DNA from: a virus
IMG/VR virus record: IMGVR_UViG_3300038701_000369
Coordinates: 1 to 41,157 of that record
DNA: 41,157 nucleotides
Reading direction: 5' to 3' (one strand)
Both the position numbers and the translations under genes were made by a program. The notes beneath the pieces are model-generated. The model was given only the letters and a program-made list of their open reading frames with translations. It was not told the origin of the DNA and did no database searches. Positions 40,140-41,157 of this stretch are shown in pieces (within the stretch, counting starts at the first letter, position 1; every line of letters starts with the position of its first letter).

Positions 40140-40773
40140 GATATTTCTCCAATAGGCTAATGATACCCTCGACATGAGAGCATCGGTCAGCCTACTGGTG
40201 AGCGATGGGGATACGTTATAAATGTCGGATATGCTGCTATGCCAGCACCGACAATGTACGTATTCGGGTAGTACAACGGGATTGATACGGCTTGACTGGA
40301 CTCACAGTCAGTGGCTATTGATTTGCCCCTAGTGTGGCGGATCACCCTTCAGCATAGACTTTAGCTTAGGGGTTCACGTTCACGGGGCGCAGATTGTTAA
40401 AGAATCAGTTTAGGCGAGTATCACAGTACGACGTTGGGAGATCGTTGACCCTTACATGATCGTGCATACGGCATAGCGTACGCTGTGATCCTTCCCCCCA
40501 TTAGGAGCCTGATGTAAGCGTGTAACTTTCTCTCTCTTTCTAGGCAAGGTTCACCCCTACGGGCGTCACGCATTGCCATACTGGACCAGCATTACCGGTT
40601 TACAATGCATACGCATAGACGGACTGGACACAACTCTCGCCAGACTGTTAATGATCGCCAGTGACGCGGTGGTCGCTGGACACAGTAGGTATTGCATCTC
40701 CGGTGCCAACCTGGAGAAACTTCAATAGAATCAAGGGGTTACGTGAGTATGGCCAGATATGACCGAATATGAA
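40140..40773. other. Long non-coding leader, no convincing gene
   Basis: About 630 bases without a reading frame that has both length and a ribosome site on either strand. It contains a boxA-like site (40393-40404), a pyrimidine tract on the rightward strand (CTTTCTCTCTCTTTCT at about 40527-40542) and several short inverted repeats. It probably forms the 5' leader of the leftward early transcript or part of a replication origin. I found no tRNA or known structured RNA in it. Confidence 0.5.
40393..40404 (-). promoter_or_regulatory. boxA-like antitermination site
   Basis: On the leftward strand the bases read TTCTTTAACAAT, with GAT before and CTG after. The bacterial rRNA boxA is TGCTCTTTAACAAT, so 11 consecutive bases match (TCTTTAACAAT). 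NusB-S10 bind boxA RNA and reduce termination. The site lies in the leader upstream of the 39600-40139 gene and its terminator. A boxB-like hairpin was not identified. Confidence 0.45.
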
Positions 40774-40900
40774 GTGTAAAGAAACCTGACACTATCTACC
40801 ATAAATCAATGACTTAGGGTGTCAGGATATTTTACACCGAGGCCAGGAATAGGCTAAGTCATTGATTTATAAGACAATGCAGTGTAAAGAAATCCGACAC
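40774..40900. repeat. Three copies of a 19-bp dyad (iteron-like)
   Basis: GTGTAAAGAAACCTGACAC at 40774-40792 and GTGTAAAGAAATCCGACAC at 40882-40900 point right. GTGTAAAATATCCTGACAC lies on the opposite strand at 40819-40837. The consensus GTGTAAA-N5-YYGACAC is a partial dyad (GTGTNAR...ACAC), as expected for a dimeric protein site. Centres are 45 and 63 bp apart. Possible roles are an operator set or a replication origin. Confidence 0.7.
40801..40870. repeat. Perfect 17-bp inverted repeat flanking the inverted dyad
   Basis: ATAAATCAATGACTTAG at 40801-40817 and its exact complement at 40854-40870 enclose 36 bases that contain the oppositely oriented 19-bp dyad. The AAATCAATGACTTA core (14 bp) also occurs at 174-187 before the first late gene. 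Either a large cruciform/hairpin or two divergent promoter-like elements would explain it. Confidence 0.8.
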
Positions 40901-40948
40901 TACCCAGGCTTAGACCAATAAGCTATAAGCAGGACGGCTTTTATAAAG

Positions 40949-40966
40949 ATACAGTATACCCTGTAT
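40949..40966. repeat. Short inverted repeat in AT-rich right-end region
   Basis: ATACAG (40949-40954) and CTGTAT (40961-40966) flank TATACC in an AT-rich stretch with TATAAAG and GTATAAGG nearby. It could be part of a promoter-operator or an easily melted origin segment. Seen directly; role unknown. Confidence 0.35.
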
Positions 40967-41004
40967 GTATAAGGATGGCATAGTATATGCATAGGATGTC
41001 ATAG

Positions 41005-41108
41005 TGGAACCTAGTATACATACCATAATGGAACGCACCAGGTTCTAGATTGGAACTTACCTGGGGTGGGTTCCACACTGACACTCACACTCGGTTCCAT
41101 TATGGAAC
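41005..41108. repeat. Cluster of TGGAAC/GTTCCA elements
   Basis: TGGAAC occurs at 41005, 41029, 41051 and 41103, and its complement GTTCCA at 41070 and 41094. The last pair forms the 15-bp palindrome GTTCCATTATGGAAC (41094-41108), also present at 32-46. The first three are 22-24 bp apart, near two helical turns. GGAAC is also the usual -35 core of ECF sigma promoters, which is notable because the genome encodes an ECF-like sigma. Terminase-binding sites are an equal possibility. Confidence 0.55.
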
Positions 41109-41152
41109 TGACCCCCCGGGGAGGGGAATACGTATATAAATTTGCGGGGGGT
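41071..41152. repeat. 82-bp direct repeat, right copy
   Basis: Identical to positions 9-90. It is followed by only CCTCT to the end of the window, whereas the left copy continues with GCCCCCC. If the ends were joined, the copies would be in tandem with a 13-base spacer reading CCTCTGAGGAAAA, which itself contains the small palindrome CCTCTGAGG. Confidence 0.9.
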
Positions 41153-41157
41153 CCTCT

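Noticed and set aside
1-41157. CRISPR array, insertion sequence, integrase or attachment site
   Set aside because: No regularly spaced repeats, transposase or recombinase motifs, or attachment-like duplications were seen apart from the terminal repeat.

Overview
The window looks like the complete or near-complete genome (about 41 kb) of a lytic, short-tailed (podovirus-type) tailed phage. An 82-bp direct repeat lies almost at both ends. There is a full virion module but no tape measure, tail tube or sheath gene. The tail is built from a T7/P22-like adaptor and nozzle, and three internal virion (ejection) proteins are present. No integrase, excisionase or repressor was seen. A lipoprotein with spanin architecture and a small protein with a PEP-CTERM-like tail point to a Gram-negative host; the host cannot be named from the sequence.

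Layout. The left half (245-21413) is read rightward and is the late module: small terminase, lysozyme, large terminase, two tRNA-like genes, portal, small connector-region genes, scaffold, major capsid, an intrinsic terminator, a set of fibre/decoration genes, adaptor, nozzle, internal virion proteins, and finally a membrane protein and a candidate u-spanin. The right half (21414-40139) is read leftward. From its promoter side it holds one early gene followed by a terminator, several tiny membrane or regulatory ORFs, and a tightly packed amidoligase operon: an unknown protein, class I glutamine amidotransferase, class II glutamine amidotransferase, phiEco32-type carboxylate-amine ligase, another unknown, a second GS-fold amidoligase and an ATP-grasp ligase. 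Then come primase-helicase, an ECF-like sigma factor, family A DNA polymerase, a ssDNA-binding-like protein, 5'-3' exonuclease, endonuclease VII-like nuclease, DnaQ-like exonuclease, nucleotide enzymes and a class II ribonucleotide reductase. The two halves converge at 21413/21414 with no bases between their stop codons.

The last kilobase (40140-41157) has no convincing gene. It carries a boxA-like site on the leftward strand, three copies of a 19-bp dyad, a perfect 17-bp inverted repeat whose arms share 14 bp with the leader of the late operon at the other end, a cluster of TGGAAC/GTTCCA elements and the terminal repeat. It is the best candidate for the control and replication region.

The most unusual biology is the amidoligase operon. 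It is related by domain content to predicted systems in phiEco32-like phages, and it sits in a genome that also has an ECF-like sigma factor, as phiEco32 does. Its product is not predictable from sequence. Several genes under 60 codons are described here because they have good Shine-Dalgarno sites and coupled starts: positions 23064-23234, 27961-28134, 38699-38869, 38866-39015 and 39220-39351, plus a shortened start at 4785.
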